A DNA stretch of 64,000 bases from Pseudevernia furfuracea (taxonomy: Eukaryota; Ascomycota; Lecanoromycetes; Lecanorales; Parmeliaceae): NCBI GenBank assembly GCA_022315425.1, contig JAIUPT010000004.1, forward strand, positions 1 to 64,000. Reading direction: 5' to 3'. Numbering within the stretch: the stretch's first letter is position 1; each line of letters begins with the position of its first letter. This document shows positions 37,735 through 49,310 of the stretch, one piece after another. Below the pieces are notes generated by a model. That model did not search any database. It had not been told where the DNA came from and was given only the letters and a program-made list of their open reading frames with translations. A program made the translations under genes and the position numbers.

Positions 37735-38560
37735 GCAGCGTGTCCCGAGCAAGCATGGAAGGAATTCAGAACTTGCAACAGCTCTGCTCAACATAATGTA
37801 CAATTGCTGTCATTGCATCAGACCAATGTGCAAGCACATTTCACTGTATACATTGCTTACTGTCTATATACCAGTGAAATTTGTACGTTAGACAAAATGG
37901 AAGCTGTAACATGCAACAGGCAAATGTTACGTCAACTCGCAGCGTGCCCCGAGCAAGCATGGAAGCAATTCAGAGCTTGCAACAGCCCTGCTCAACATGG
38001 TGTACAATTGCTGTCACTGCATGAGACCAATGTGCGAGCACATTTCACTGTATACATTGCTTGCTGTCTATATACCAGTGAAATCTGTACATTAGACAAA
38101 ATGGAAGCTGTAACATGCAACACGCAAATGTTACGTCAACTCGCAGCGTGCCCCGAGCAAGCATGGAAGCAATTCAGAGCTTGCAACAGCCCTGCTCAAC
38201 ATGGTGTACAATTGCTGTCACTGCATGAGACCAATGTGCGAGCACATTTCACTGTATACATTGCTTGCTGTCTATATACCAGTGAAATCTGTACATTAGA
38301 CAAAATGGAAGCTGTAACATGCAACACGCAAATGTTACGTCAACTCGCAGCGTGCCCCGAGCAAGCATGGAAGCAATTCAGAGCTTGCAACAGCCCTGCT
38401 CAACATGGTGTACAATTGCTGTCACTGCATGAGACCAATGTGCGAGCACATTTCACTGTATACATTGCTTGCTGTCTATATACCAGTGAAATCTGTACAT
38501 TAGACAATATGGAAGCTGTAACATGCAACAGGCAAATGTCACGTCAACAACGTGACAGCA
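37735..38560 (+). repeat. 204-bp tandem repeat array, four copies, with open frame
   Basis: A 204-bp unit starts at about 37807, 38011, 38215 and 38419, spaced exactly 204 bp, with a partial unit at the left edge. Copies 2-4 are nearly identical; copy 1 has diverged a little. Because 204 is 3 x 68, a plus-strand open frame runs from 37804 to 38568 (254 codons) repeating a 68-residue unit containing HFTVYIACCLYTSEICTLD. It lies in the short gap upstream of the tRNA-binding gene start and downstream of the BRO1-domain gene stop. No acceptor, donor or known domain supports translation. Confidence 0.9.
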
Positions 38561-38699
38561 CAGCCTAGCAATGTAGATCTGTTTTTGTGACAACACCAAA
38601 GTTGTGCATGAGAAGCCAACGGATTTGCAAACTTGGTACTATTTCTGCAATCGAAGGGTTCTGCTATATGAAATGTGCTATAAGGAAGGAAATTTGACC

Positions 38700-41035
38700 T
38701 CAACCCAGCTCATGTTGCAACTGCAATGGCTCAAATTTGGTAGACTTGACCAGGACTTTGCCCTGGGGAAGCTTGGAAAGGTGTTGTGCAATTGCTTGAA
38801 AATAAACAATCTGTCGTTCCCGGTCATAGACAGTCATTAGGTCACTGATCAAGCTGAGCTCATTTTGAAACAACTGCTGCCAATCAGGCTTGCCCTGTGC
38901 TACTTGACAGCTTTCCTGAGCAAGTTTTTTGGCCTCCTGCAGCAAAACTGGACAGGTTGATTTGGATGATAGGTGCCAAGCCAATCTATCAGGGAAATGC
39001 TATGACTTGACACAAGCAAAAATGTGCTCATGTTCAGCCAAATGCAAGTACATACATGCTGTAAATGAAGGCAGACACACTCGCAGGCGCATCAGAGCAT
39101 AACCATGTGCTTGTGCAATCTTGTTGCAAGGCAAAGGAACTGTCATGAGGCGCAGTAGGTACAAATCATCAGCAAAGTGCACTTGCTGATGACACACCTG
39201 CAGGTTTGCACAAGCAACGCCAAGATTTGACTCTGCAGCTTCTTGCGCTGCCATGGCTTGCCATGCTTTGATTGTGTTATGATTTGATGACAAAGCTAGA
39301 GCCTTGCGCAGGCACTCACAAGTTTGCTTCAGGTCATCATTAGACCGTATCTGGTGTGAAGCCTCCTCAAACAAACCTGTGTGTGGCACAACAGGCATCA
39401 AATAAGACCATAGAGCAGGCTCACATTCCCTTATGTTGCAGCAGTACTGCAAACCGCCCATGACTTTGGAATGGGAACAGATACAGATGTGCAATAAGCA
39501 GGTACATCATGTTTTTCCTAGATCAGCCTTAGCATGCATGATGCTTGCCAGTAAGGTAATCTTGTGTGGAACTTCCTGACCTACCTACAGCCCCACAGTA
39601 GAGAGAGGCAAGCACAGCCGATGAGGTGCCTTTGACCTGCGCTCGATGAGCTGTGATTGTTTGAGCTTGCCCTAGTGCCAGCTTTGCCAACACAGATGGC
39701 ATGCCTTGCCTCAGCTCTGCAGGCCTGCAGCATCAGTATGCACACAGGCTTTGATGAGTAGGATTCTCCTGATGATGCAGCCCCATAGCATTTGCAGAGT
39801 TTTGACAATGTCCACCCAGCCTGATGCAGCGTGCACAGTGAATGAAAAGCCATCTCAGGCGCATGCCAGATGTGTCGCTACAATGGCTACCTATCAGCTT
39901 GTCTAGGGCCAGTAAGCTGATCAACGTATTCATCAGCTGCATACTCATAGACCCCTGCTGCCCGTCTGAATAGCCCTGCTGCTGCCACATGCTGCTCTGG
40001 CGTGCTTTTGAGCTGCTCCATGTCATGCTGTGCAATCTCTGCTGCCAAAGAGTATGCTTGCCTCTCCAGGGCAGCAGCATATGTCACACATGCCTGCAAA
40101 AGGCCATCAAGCTAGAGCACCAGACTGCTTGATGGTTCAGGATACATGTCTGCTATGAGCATCGGCTTTTTAGGTAAAACATCGGCATGAGCGCAGCAAA
40201 CTCCTGACTGCTCACCATGGCCTGCTCTGCAACAACGCCTTTCACACGATGATATGTTGCTGGCGAACCGCCCAACGGTGAGGTCCACTCAAATTGCAAA
40301 GCCTCTTCGTTGTTGCCATCCATTGCAGCTGCCTGCAAAAGGAGCAGTTGTTGCTGGCAGACCAACCTGGATAGGTTGACTGACACTGCTGACTTGCCAG
40401 ACACGTTCCTACCTTGCTGCCAAAATTGTTTAACAGTGCATAGTACCGCTGTATCCTGTATCAACCAAACCTGCCAGTGACACTTGTAGGCCTTATTCCT
40501 TAGCCAAAACCGTCAAACACAATGATATGCAAACAGACGACCAGCCACAAAAAATTACCAACTGTGAGAGACTCACTAAGCTGCTTGCACAAGTGCGATC
40601 TATGCGTGAAAAGGACCAGCCTCTTCAAGCTAGGTACAGTCGAAAAGCAGCTTACCAGCTCAAGCGCTCGTCCGCCGTGACGGTTGTGCTTTCATACGCC
40701 TGAGCTCGACAAGCTGTAAGCTCTCTCAAATTTTCTAAAGTCAATGCATCTGACCGTAAAATATTGTTGAAAGAAAAGCTTTTGGTGCTCAGCGGTGGTG
40801 TCCAGTGATCACGAAAAGTCAGGCATATTGGCGGTTCCTGCTCAGGCGCGGCTGGTACGGGTGCGCTATACACCCAAGCCGCGCTGCCGCGAAGCATCTC
40901 GACCATGCGCTGCCGGGGTGCCTTGTGATCACTACTGCATCGCTGCTGCAAGAGTCCCAAGCTCGATGATCTCTGAGATGATCTGGCAATGGATCTGGGC
41001 GCACGCGAATGAGTGACAATTACTGTAACTGCCAT
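38700..41035 (-). CDS. BRO1-domain protein, plant type (BROX-like)
   Basis: BRO1 domains bind ESCRT-III, so a role in membrane remodelling is likely; the plant subfamily is little studied. Exon 1 (41035-40656) starts MAVTVIVTHSRAPRS and contains FSFNNILRSDALTLENLREL. A 36-bp exon (40454-40419) encodes RYYALLNNFGSK. Exon 40333 to about 40219 has LQFEWTSPLGGSPATYHR. Exon 40093 to about 39896 has AAGLFRRAAGVYEYAADEYV. Exon about 39727-39596 has LALGQAQTITAHRAQVKGTS. Exon about 39380-39195 has CLRKALALSSNHNTIKAWQA. The last exon (about 38946-38700) has YDRERQIVYFQAIAQHLSKL and ends HELG plus TGA. The order follows the plant BRO1 protein throughout. Splice phases fit at the junctions checked and no frame break was needed. 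Confidence 0.85.
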
Positions 41036-41330
41036 TGTCTTTTGGGCGTCTCTCTAAACCTGGATGAGGTGCTTGGGCAGCTCTGCTGAGGTCGCTGCAT
41101 GCACTTCCGGTGCTTATGTGTGGCAAAATCCTGCCTAGTGAGATTGGAAACGGCTCACAGAACATTGCGCTTTGAGCAAAGCCCGGTATGGTGTAACTGA
41201 TGCCTGGCTAGGTAGGAAACAAGGCTTTTTGGCCTTCTTCTTGAAACTGTATACTTCCTTTGGCATTTGATATGGCACACAAAAAGTACATGAACAATGT
41301 GAGTGCAGAACAGGATGCTTGTAAGCTGTG

Positions 41331-41513
41331 TCAAAGTGCAACTGTACTGCTGTAGGTTTGCATGGTGTCAGAGAACGTGATCCTGTTGCCAGCCTGACGT
41401 TGCCTTGCGTCGCCGACCCATTTGTCCTTTTGCGACCTCCAGAAATTCAGGTTGGTCCTCTTTTGTTGCTTGGCTTCTTGCAGTTCTTTGTCCCATCCGT
41501 AAACGACACGCAT
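41331..41513 (-). CDS. Small basic open frame, uncertain
   Basis: Starts MRVVYGWDKELQEAKQQK and is rich in Lys/Arg/Gln with a helical look for about 45 residues. A possible continuation further down (about 41260-41190) reads YSFKKKAKKPCFLPSQ. It lies between the BRO1-domain gene start and the next plus-strand gene. I cannot assign a family or splice sites, so it may be a small gene or chance. Confidence 0.25.
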   Translation of the reverse strand: MRVVYGWDKELQEAKQQKRTNLNFWRSQKDKWVGDARQRQAGNRITFSDTMQTYSSTVAL

Positions 41514-41732
41514 CTCACGTGAGCGCTGCTCGTTTCAGCCTTTTCAGCTCCTGCCAATTCCGTCATGCAGACACATCACATCCCGGTGCATTCCAGCATT
41601 CTGCTCTCCTCTTTGCGTTGTGTACAACGTGAGAGTTGTCGAGGGTCGCTCGAACTTTGCTGGGCTGTAGCCTGACGCTTGTTTGACTGACTTTGCTGTG
41701 TGGTCCTTCAGGGTTCGGCGGCAGAGCTTCAT

Positions 41733-44700
41733 GCAGATGGCTGGATCAGGTCTTGCGTACCAGGCTGAACATAAGCCAGTGTCAAGTCAGGCCCCAGACG
41801 ATCTAAGCTTCCTGACACAGATATGATGAATCACAGTAACAACAGTGGACCGTCTGATAATGGCTCTTTTGGAGGGCACACTGTAAAGATGCCCCCATGT
41901 TCAAGCGTCCCCAGACAGTCCAATGCAGCTCCAAGCTCAGCTCTCCCGTCTCAGAACACCCTGTCCAGCTTCTGACGCCATCCTCAACGCAGGACAGATA
42001 TGCAAGGAACCCACAGCACGTGCAGCTGGCTTGCAATCCCAGTCTGGCGATGCTCTGCTTCAGGCCTTTTCTGAGCTGCCACAGCAGCAAAGCTTGAAGG
42101 TGAACACAGCAGCTCAACTTGCTGCTTCCAGCAATGCCAGGAATTCACAGAGAGACTCAAAGAGCACAGAGTCCCTTTTGGCTCAGACCACCTTCCCAGG
42201 GTGCTGTCATCCTCAGGTATTTTTTGATCTGGTTTTTGGTCTCCTAATCATTCATTGAATGCTTATGCCAAATCCATGCCATGTTTGACGTGCTCAAGCA
42301 TATTCTCAAGCTGATCTGTGATGCAACCAGAGGCTGTGCACATGTTTCAAACGGCCTAACCGAATCCTGCGTCAACTCATGCAGGCCACTGCTAACCCAG
42401 TGACAGCTGCTGCTCTGCTGCTGCTGCCACAACATCCACGGAGTGTTTCTGGGCAACCCTGCGTATGGCAATTTCAACACTGCCAATGCCAACCCTCAGC
42501 TGTATGCTCAGCAGCTACAAGGTATGATTGCCAATTTGCATGCTCTAACTTTGTGCTCAACATGGCTTGCTGCTATGGTGTGTGCATTTTTTACAGTGCT
42601 AGCAGTCTGCATCACCCGTCTTGCTAAGCTGTCAGAAAGATGCTGTTCCATTGTGCTGATGCTTCACTTGGCGCTTGGTGCGTTGCCATTGCAATGTGGC
42701 CTTCATGCACATCTCATGTATGCAGGTCAGTCACGTAGTCCCTTGTCAGAGACGCTGCATCCAAAGGCTGCTGCTCAGGCTGCAGCCAATGCTGCCAGGG
42801 CTGCAGCTGCCTTTCAGCAACAGAGACCTTCAGGCATGTAACGCTTGTCAGAGTTTTGTGCACAACTTGGTGCAATGTTGTGTCAATGGCCCATGTGAAA
42901 TTGTTGAAGTTTTTTTGTGGGCCTAAAATGGCCCAGACGAGTTCCACCGTTTTGGTTTGGCGGCAGCACACCTTGCTTGTCTTGCTCATGGTACCTGTTG
43001 GTGTCCTATGCAGTGACGATAATCTGTCTGAATGTAGGGGCTGCACCTGCAAGTCCATTTTGGGTGATCCACTGGCAAGCTGGAGGGGCAACCAGCCAAT
43101 ATTGAATGCCTCACCAGCACCTCGATCAACTCACAGGTACAATACAGTCACTGTCTATTGTGGTATCATAGCATGTTGCTGAGTTCAGGGCTGACTTGTC
43201 TGTTGCAGTTATTCTCACGGCCTCAAGTCATACATGGGGTTCTGCCTTATCATTGCTTGCCACTCCTTTGCAAGGTGCTTTCATGGGAGCAAATCATTGC
43301 AGCCCGTGTGTGACGTCGTTCAGGTGCCTAACCAGCAGCTGCATCATTTGGCTGCCAAACACAGGCCAGAGGCTGCCATTGCACATGCAAACTGAATGGC
43401 ACGTTCCCATCTGTCAGCTCGCCCTCAGGCCTACAGCGCTGGCCTAGGCCAATGCTAACCTACATCCCAGGACTGGTCTGCAGTATGGTGGCGCTGCTCC
43501 TCATCGCATCAGCGTGCACCTACTTCCCATCATGCTTCAGATACTGCCTATCTGCAGCAGGATCCACAGGCCTTGGCAGCCGCTGCTGCGTCTACAAGCG
43601 TACTGACTGGATTGCCACCTCACATTCAGCAGCAGCTGCTGCGTAGTGGCCAGGTGTTGCCTAATCAGGCTGCACCAAGGCCTCCAAATGGACTACTCTT
43701 TGAGACCAATGGATATTGACCTGTCAGGTACCCTCTGCATGCTACGCTTTAGCTGTATGATGGTGCAACTCGCAACATGCATAGTGTCTGATTGCCTGCA
43801 CTTGTGTTTTGCACTGTCAATGCACTGCATTTTTGTGCGTGCTGTTGATGCAAATGTTGCCTCCGCTGGTCAGCAGAGTCGGTCTTGTTTGGCTGCTGAT
43901 GCCGGCTGCCGCAGGCATAGGTTGCTTGATGTGATGTACTAGCATGTTATGCACGTTCAGTGGGCTGGCAGTTACAGCACTGTCCTTCGTCTGGCAACAT
44001 GGTTGGTTACCCAACCTGCAAACCTGCGCAACCACGCACTCAACACTGTCTCAAGGTGTGTCATCTGACTCCCACATGTTCCCCTACACTACTCGACTGT
44101 GTATGTTGCTGTGTGCAGGACCTGACCCAGCACAGTCTGCAGATGCTGATCTCCAGCCCACCTGAGCAGGTCTGGCGTCTGCTGCACAGGATGGGTGTCT
44201 TCAAGCAGCGCAGGAATGGTCATGTGAGTGCACCTCTGCGCCAGCCTGCACCCACCAGCTTTGTGGGCAATGGCAGCAGTTGCCAGCCAGCCAACTACAT
44301 CAATGCCATGGCCCACTTGCACCAGCTGCATGGCCACCATAGCCAGAACCCTCCTCAGCCTGCTGCTGCTCCCCTGGGTCAGACTCTGCCTGATGGCTTT
44401 GCTCAGCAGGTCAATGGCGCTTGCTTCAGCAGCAGCATCCTTGACGGCAGCAGCAGCAGCAACAGCAGCCCACAGCCTCAGGTCACTGATGCCCAGAGGA
44501 TTCTTTGGAGCTGGGGAAAGACCCTAGCCGGCTTGGGAATCACTGTGGAGGGTGCCATCAATGCTGGCCTACTGGGTGGACTGGCAGTTGCTGATGTCCA
44601 CACCTTGTGCGAAGCCTATGCTGCTGAGGTGCAGCGCATGCAGTTGAGTGGAGGTCACAGCCCCAGCCTCACTTGGCTGGGCAGGTGTTGGGAAATCCAA

Positions 44701-46226
44701 GCTGCTTTGAAGCCTGAGATCAATGTGGGCTGACCTGCTGGCGCGCTCTGGCTCTGGAGCTGGTGCAGCTGCCACCAATCCTGCCATCTAGCTGCTGCAC
44801 GACAGCAGCAGCAACAGGCACTGGTCAGTCCTGGCGCTGCCAACTGTTTTTGATTTATTTCCATGCTGGGGAATTTGCTTTGGATGTACAAGCCCAGTGC
44901 TCAGTAGCTGTGAAGCTGCTGAACAAAAAGCTTGCATTAGCTCAAGTGACTGTCAGTAAAAGGCATGTGATCATACGTAGTAATGTTTGTGTGCTGCTCA
45001 GTTGCATGACTCTGTTTAGTGCTGCTTGCAGTGCAGTGCGCCTGCAAGTTGCTGTTGGCTCCCTTGTATGTTGCTCAGCCGTCGAAGTGCATAGCTGTTG
45101 CAACAAATCATGTTAGTAGCTGCAGCTTCTGCCTCTCAATTGAAAGATAGTATGTAATTTGTGCAGCTGGCGAGTCAGATGCAAGGGCCAGCAGGCTTGG
45201 GCAGGATGGCAGGATTAGGTGGCAATGATCTGAGCCAGCTCAGCCCTCAGGATGCTGAACAGCTTGCTCTGCTGCGCCAGCTGCAGCTCTCAGGTCAGCT
45301 GCCTCCCAACTTTGGTGGGGCCAGCACAGGGGGACCCCACTGTGCCTTTGGCTCAGTGTCTTCTGCCCCAGGCGCCGGCTTTCAGAGCCCCTTCCTCCCC
45401 CTTGGCTGTGGGTGGTCAGAGGGCTCAGTCACCTGCCTTTGGCACCAGCTTGGAGGCGGGTCACTGTCTCTCCTGCCTATAGTACCACAGTCTCCCTGGG
45501 GGTCTGGGTCTGCAGTCCAGGCCTGGCTCTGGCCTTTGGTCTGCAAGCATGGGGGGCGGGCCCATCACTACTGACCCTTCATAAACGGCCTCTCCCTCCC
45601 AACCCAAGCGTGACTTCCCATGCTAGTAAGCAAGGTGATTCTCACCACCCACATACCACACTCTAGTGTCTCACTCTGGTCTTTGTTCTTGAACTGCCTA
45701 GCACCATCTTTGCACATGCTTGTCCTGTTTGTGCTTTGGTGCACAAATGCTGGCTTGCTTCGTACTAGCATGAGCAGGACCCTGCATGTCACGCAGCCTA
45801 TGTCACGCAGCCTTCAGCGTTTGCTGCGGTCTGTGCACTGCGCATCTCCACCAGCAGCACATCTTGATGCCAGTGTAAAGCAGCAGATCAATAATGTAGT
45901 TTGATGCAGCTGCAGGGTCCCCTCGCAAGTCCACCAGGTCGCCAATAATACCTCACCATCCTCTGGTGTCCTTCACCTGTGCCTCATACAGCTTCTTTGG
46001 CAGCGCAGACAGCCGCAATGAACACAGCATTGAGAGCCCGCACAGCAATGATGCTTGGGCTACTAAAGACAGCGTTGCAGCCAAGGATGGTCGTGCTGTA
46101 GACAAGAGTGAGCATGGCTCTGACTCAGCACGTAGCGCTTCTGAGCGTGCTGCTTCAACCAAGCAAGAGTCTGATGTCGATGAAGCAGCTTCTGCGCCTT
46201 CGCATGGACAGACAGGACTTGGATGA
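41733..46226 (+). CDS. Low-complexity, probably nuclear protein, unknown family
   Basis: A candidate start at 41733 reads MQMAGSGLAYQAEHKPVSSQ. Further exon-like stretches hold NHSNNSGPSDNGSFGGHTVK (41.8 kb), ALLQAFSELPQQQSLKVNTA (42.05 kb), VFLGNPAYGNFNTANANPQL (42.45 kb) and an Ala-rich AAAQAAANAARAAAAFQQQ (42.8 kb). The longest, 44120-44733, holds VWRLLHRMGVFKQRRNG, a Gln/Ser/Pro-rich linker and WGKTLAGLGITVEGAINAGL, which looks like a small helical domain. Exon 45168-45290 has LSQLSPQDAEQLALLRQLQL. The last, about 45990-46226, is acidic and Ser-rich and ends HGQTGLG. Prion-like composition with basic patches suggests a transcription or RNA cofactor; that is inference. Start, exon count and unity of the gene are uncertain. 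Confidence 0.5.
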
Positions 46227-47446
46227 GGATCTGGGAGTTCCTACAGATGAAGAGATTTTGATGAGTCACCTAAATTGTGGGTCCAGGCTTTTGAGGCCTT
46301 GTGGAGTTGGTGGCACCCTGGCGCATGTGTACACCAGGAGCATATAACCAAATCCAGTCGGTGGCTCCAACATAATCAACGATGCACTCTTGTGTATGTG
46401 TTTCTGATTTTGCTGATGTTATCAAGGCTTTTGCAACTCATGCCTGCTCTGGCCATCTGTGTGATAATTTCGGGCATTATTTTCATTCTGTTCTGCCTCT
46501 GAGTTTGAACAGTCCTCTGTGACATGGGGCCACCATTTACCCCTTCACACTCTTCTTTTTGGTAGCTGGTAGCCATGCTTGTCTAGACATTGACCCTGAA
46601 GGTCAAGTTGCATGTTGTTTCATGTATAGTCAGCAGAAGGAGACCTCCTAAACCAATTGGTGTTCTGGAACTTTTACTAGTGGAGTGTGTTTCATTGCTT
46701 GTGGGCAGCTCGCAAGTGAAGAGGAAGTCATTCATCACCAGCCAGTGGTATAGCCCCATCAGTACAACACAGCATGTTTACGCACACTGCTTTTTCCGGC
46801 ACTGCTTTTTCCCAAAAGTGCACTCCAACAATGGCCAGTGTGTGTACCCTGATTTAGTTTGCCTTTTGTTCAGCAGATGTTGCAAGGTCTTGCAATGACT
46901 TTCGCATATCTTGACAATAAGATGTGGCCGTCATTGCAGGAGGTAACATTCTTGTGGCTTTCTAGGCAGCAGCTAGTCTGTGCTGCTGCCTGCACTGGTG
47001 TCTTGTTATTTGCTGTGCTGCTTTTATTAGGGGTTGATTGAGTTTTGAGATATCTTGACCATTGACCAGTGCAGCGTTATGGCAACCGAACTGCAAAGCT
47101 GATGTCCGGCTTAAGATACTGTATCTGTTTGATCCATGTGCATGCAGGTATGATTTCCTGACAGTTTGTTTGTAACAAGAAGAGAGTTTTAGTCCTGTGC
47201 AGTAACCAGGCGCACATGCACCATACATACAGGACGCTCTGCAACCACAGGAAAACCTTGGAAGCTGGTTTCACAAACGTGCTTTGTGGGCTCAGTCCTC
47301 TGGTATTTTGAATCAATTTTTTGATGCCACTCTGCGAATGCTCGAATGACTGAAATGTGGTACTTTGATTTCGGCCTACACAGCTGTCTTCGGGCACACT
47401 CTTATCAGAAAGGCCTGGCAGGCTTGCACTTGAGAAATCCGAGGCC
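46227..47446. other. Intergenic, no gene recognised
   Basis: Spacer between the low-complexity gene and ASNSD1, both on the plus strand. The open frames (46590-46898, 46859-47041, both Cys/Leu/Phe-rich) have no motif. Expected contents are a 3' UTR on the left and the ASNSD1 promoter on the right. Confidence 0.4.
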
Positions 47447-49233
47447 ATGTGCGGGATTTTGCTTGTTGCTCGAGGTGTTTGCGACAATTAGCAAGCTGGA
47501 AGCTAACCAGGTGATCACCTGCTGCAGACTCACAGAGGCTCAGCCATTCAACCCACGGCTTGTATGTAAACCTGTAAACCTTGATCATGTCCGACAGGTT
47601 CACGTCGTGCCTTTGTCTGAACGTCTTTCGGCCAGCGACCAATCAGCAAGCCTGCACAAGCGTGGGCCTGATAGCTGGGGTATCGAGCAGGTGTGTTGCT
47701 TTGCTTACCTTAGTGCTTTTGCTGGCGTCTATCACTAGCCTATTCGGTTTGACTCCGTGTACCGTGCTCTGTGACTGCACACCCTGCTCAAGTGCTGCTT
47801 GATTGAGCAGCTGGTCCTGCAGGTAGAGCTAGGTCCCACTGCCAACCTGCAGATTCAGGGCTCCTTGCTTTCAGGTGAGAGGCAGTACCCCAGGTGTCAC
47901 TCCAGTCAAAGATGGCCACGGAAATTCGCTCGTCCTGAATGGTGAGCTTTGCGAGTGTTTCCTGCAGCCTTTCACCCCAATCCCAATGCATTTGCAACTT
48001 CAGAAGAAATCACAGCAGCCTGTTGATTTTTAGTGCAGGGGAGATCTTTGGTGGACTAGATATTGCCCCTGGAAGCAACGACAGCCAAGCTCTTCTGCAG
48101 GCTCTAAGCGCTGGCAAGGCTCCAGATGTCTTCAACTGTTTACGTGGTCCCTGGGCGGCAGTATACTGGCATGCAGACACACGCACACTCTGGTTTGGAA
48201 GAGATGTCTTAGGTACAGAGCCTGCATGCTGGTCTTCAAAAGGGGGTCTTGCTTGACCGCTGCTTCAGCCAACATGAGCTGCATACACTGACCTGCTAGA
48301 TTGATAGACATTATAGAGATGTGCAAGACAGACTGCTTTGGAGAGACAAGACTCGTCCTGCACGTAATTAGCTCATCATGAGCTGGAAAACGAATTTATT
48401 ACAGTCATTGTTATTGTTAGTATAATCATTATTATTATTGTTCTTATTGTTATTGTTGTTGTAATAACAATTATGTTTCTTCAAACATCTGCTGTGCTGT
48501 GACAGGCCGGCGGAGTCTGCTGATGCATCTTCCAACATCCCCAGATGATTGCTTCTGCCTAGTTTCAGCAGCACCAGCAGCCTTGGTAGCAAGCTTGGAT
48601 GGCAAAGCCTGGTCAGCAGAACCAAATCAAGGCAGCCAAGCTGCTGATCAGTTTGGCGTCAAAAAAGAGGAAACCAGCGTGCAGCCTTCTACACTGCAGG
48701 TTTGTCTTTGGAAAGCTACCGCAAAAGCTGATGCGCAGTATCAAGGACACAGCTTGTATGCACATATGCGATCTCTAGCTGAAGCTGACGTGCTTGATTG
48801 CATGATTGCAGCATTGCGAAGTCTCGCCTGTGTGTCTGGAGTACAGAGCACTCGGCAGCTGATGTGCATGGTCTAGAATCAGCTGTGTGACATACAACAA
48901 TGCACTAACAAGCAAGTAACGCGACATCTTTGCAGTCTTACAGTGCCTACACAACTGCATACTGCATACCACCGTTGTTGCTGCAAATATTTGCCCCTTC
49001 CATGAGATAGGAATGTCAGTCTGCTTCACCTTCAAGCTCTTTCTAAACTCATGCCAGCTGTAACTTTTGCCGACTCCTGACTGCAGGAACTACAGCTGGC
49101 TTATACAGCATGCACTTTCCTGCATCTGAAACTGCCCCCATGAAAGCTGAGCTCAAGTATCATCCCTGGCAGGATCCTCTGTTATGCTCCATAAGGGATT
49201 TCCGGCGTCCCCAAGCCTTCATCACACCCCATA

Positions 49234-49271
<38 letters not shown>

Positions 49272-49272
49272 A

Positions 49273-49310
<38 letters not shown>

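Noticed and set aside
37735..38560. CRISPR array
   Set aside because: The repeats are contiguous 204-bp units without unique spacers, in a eukaryotic genome.
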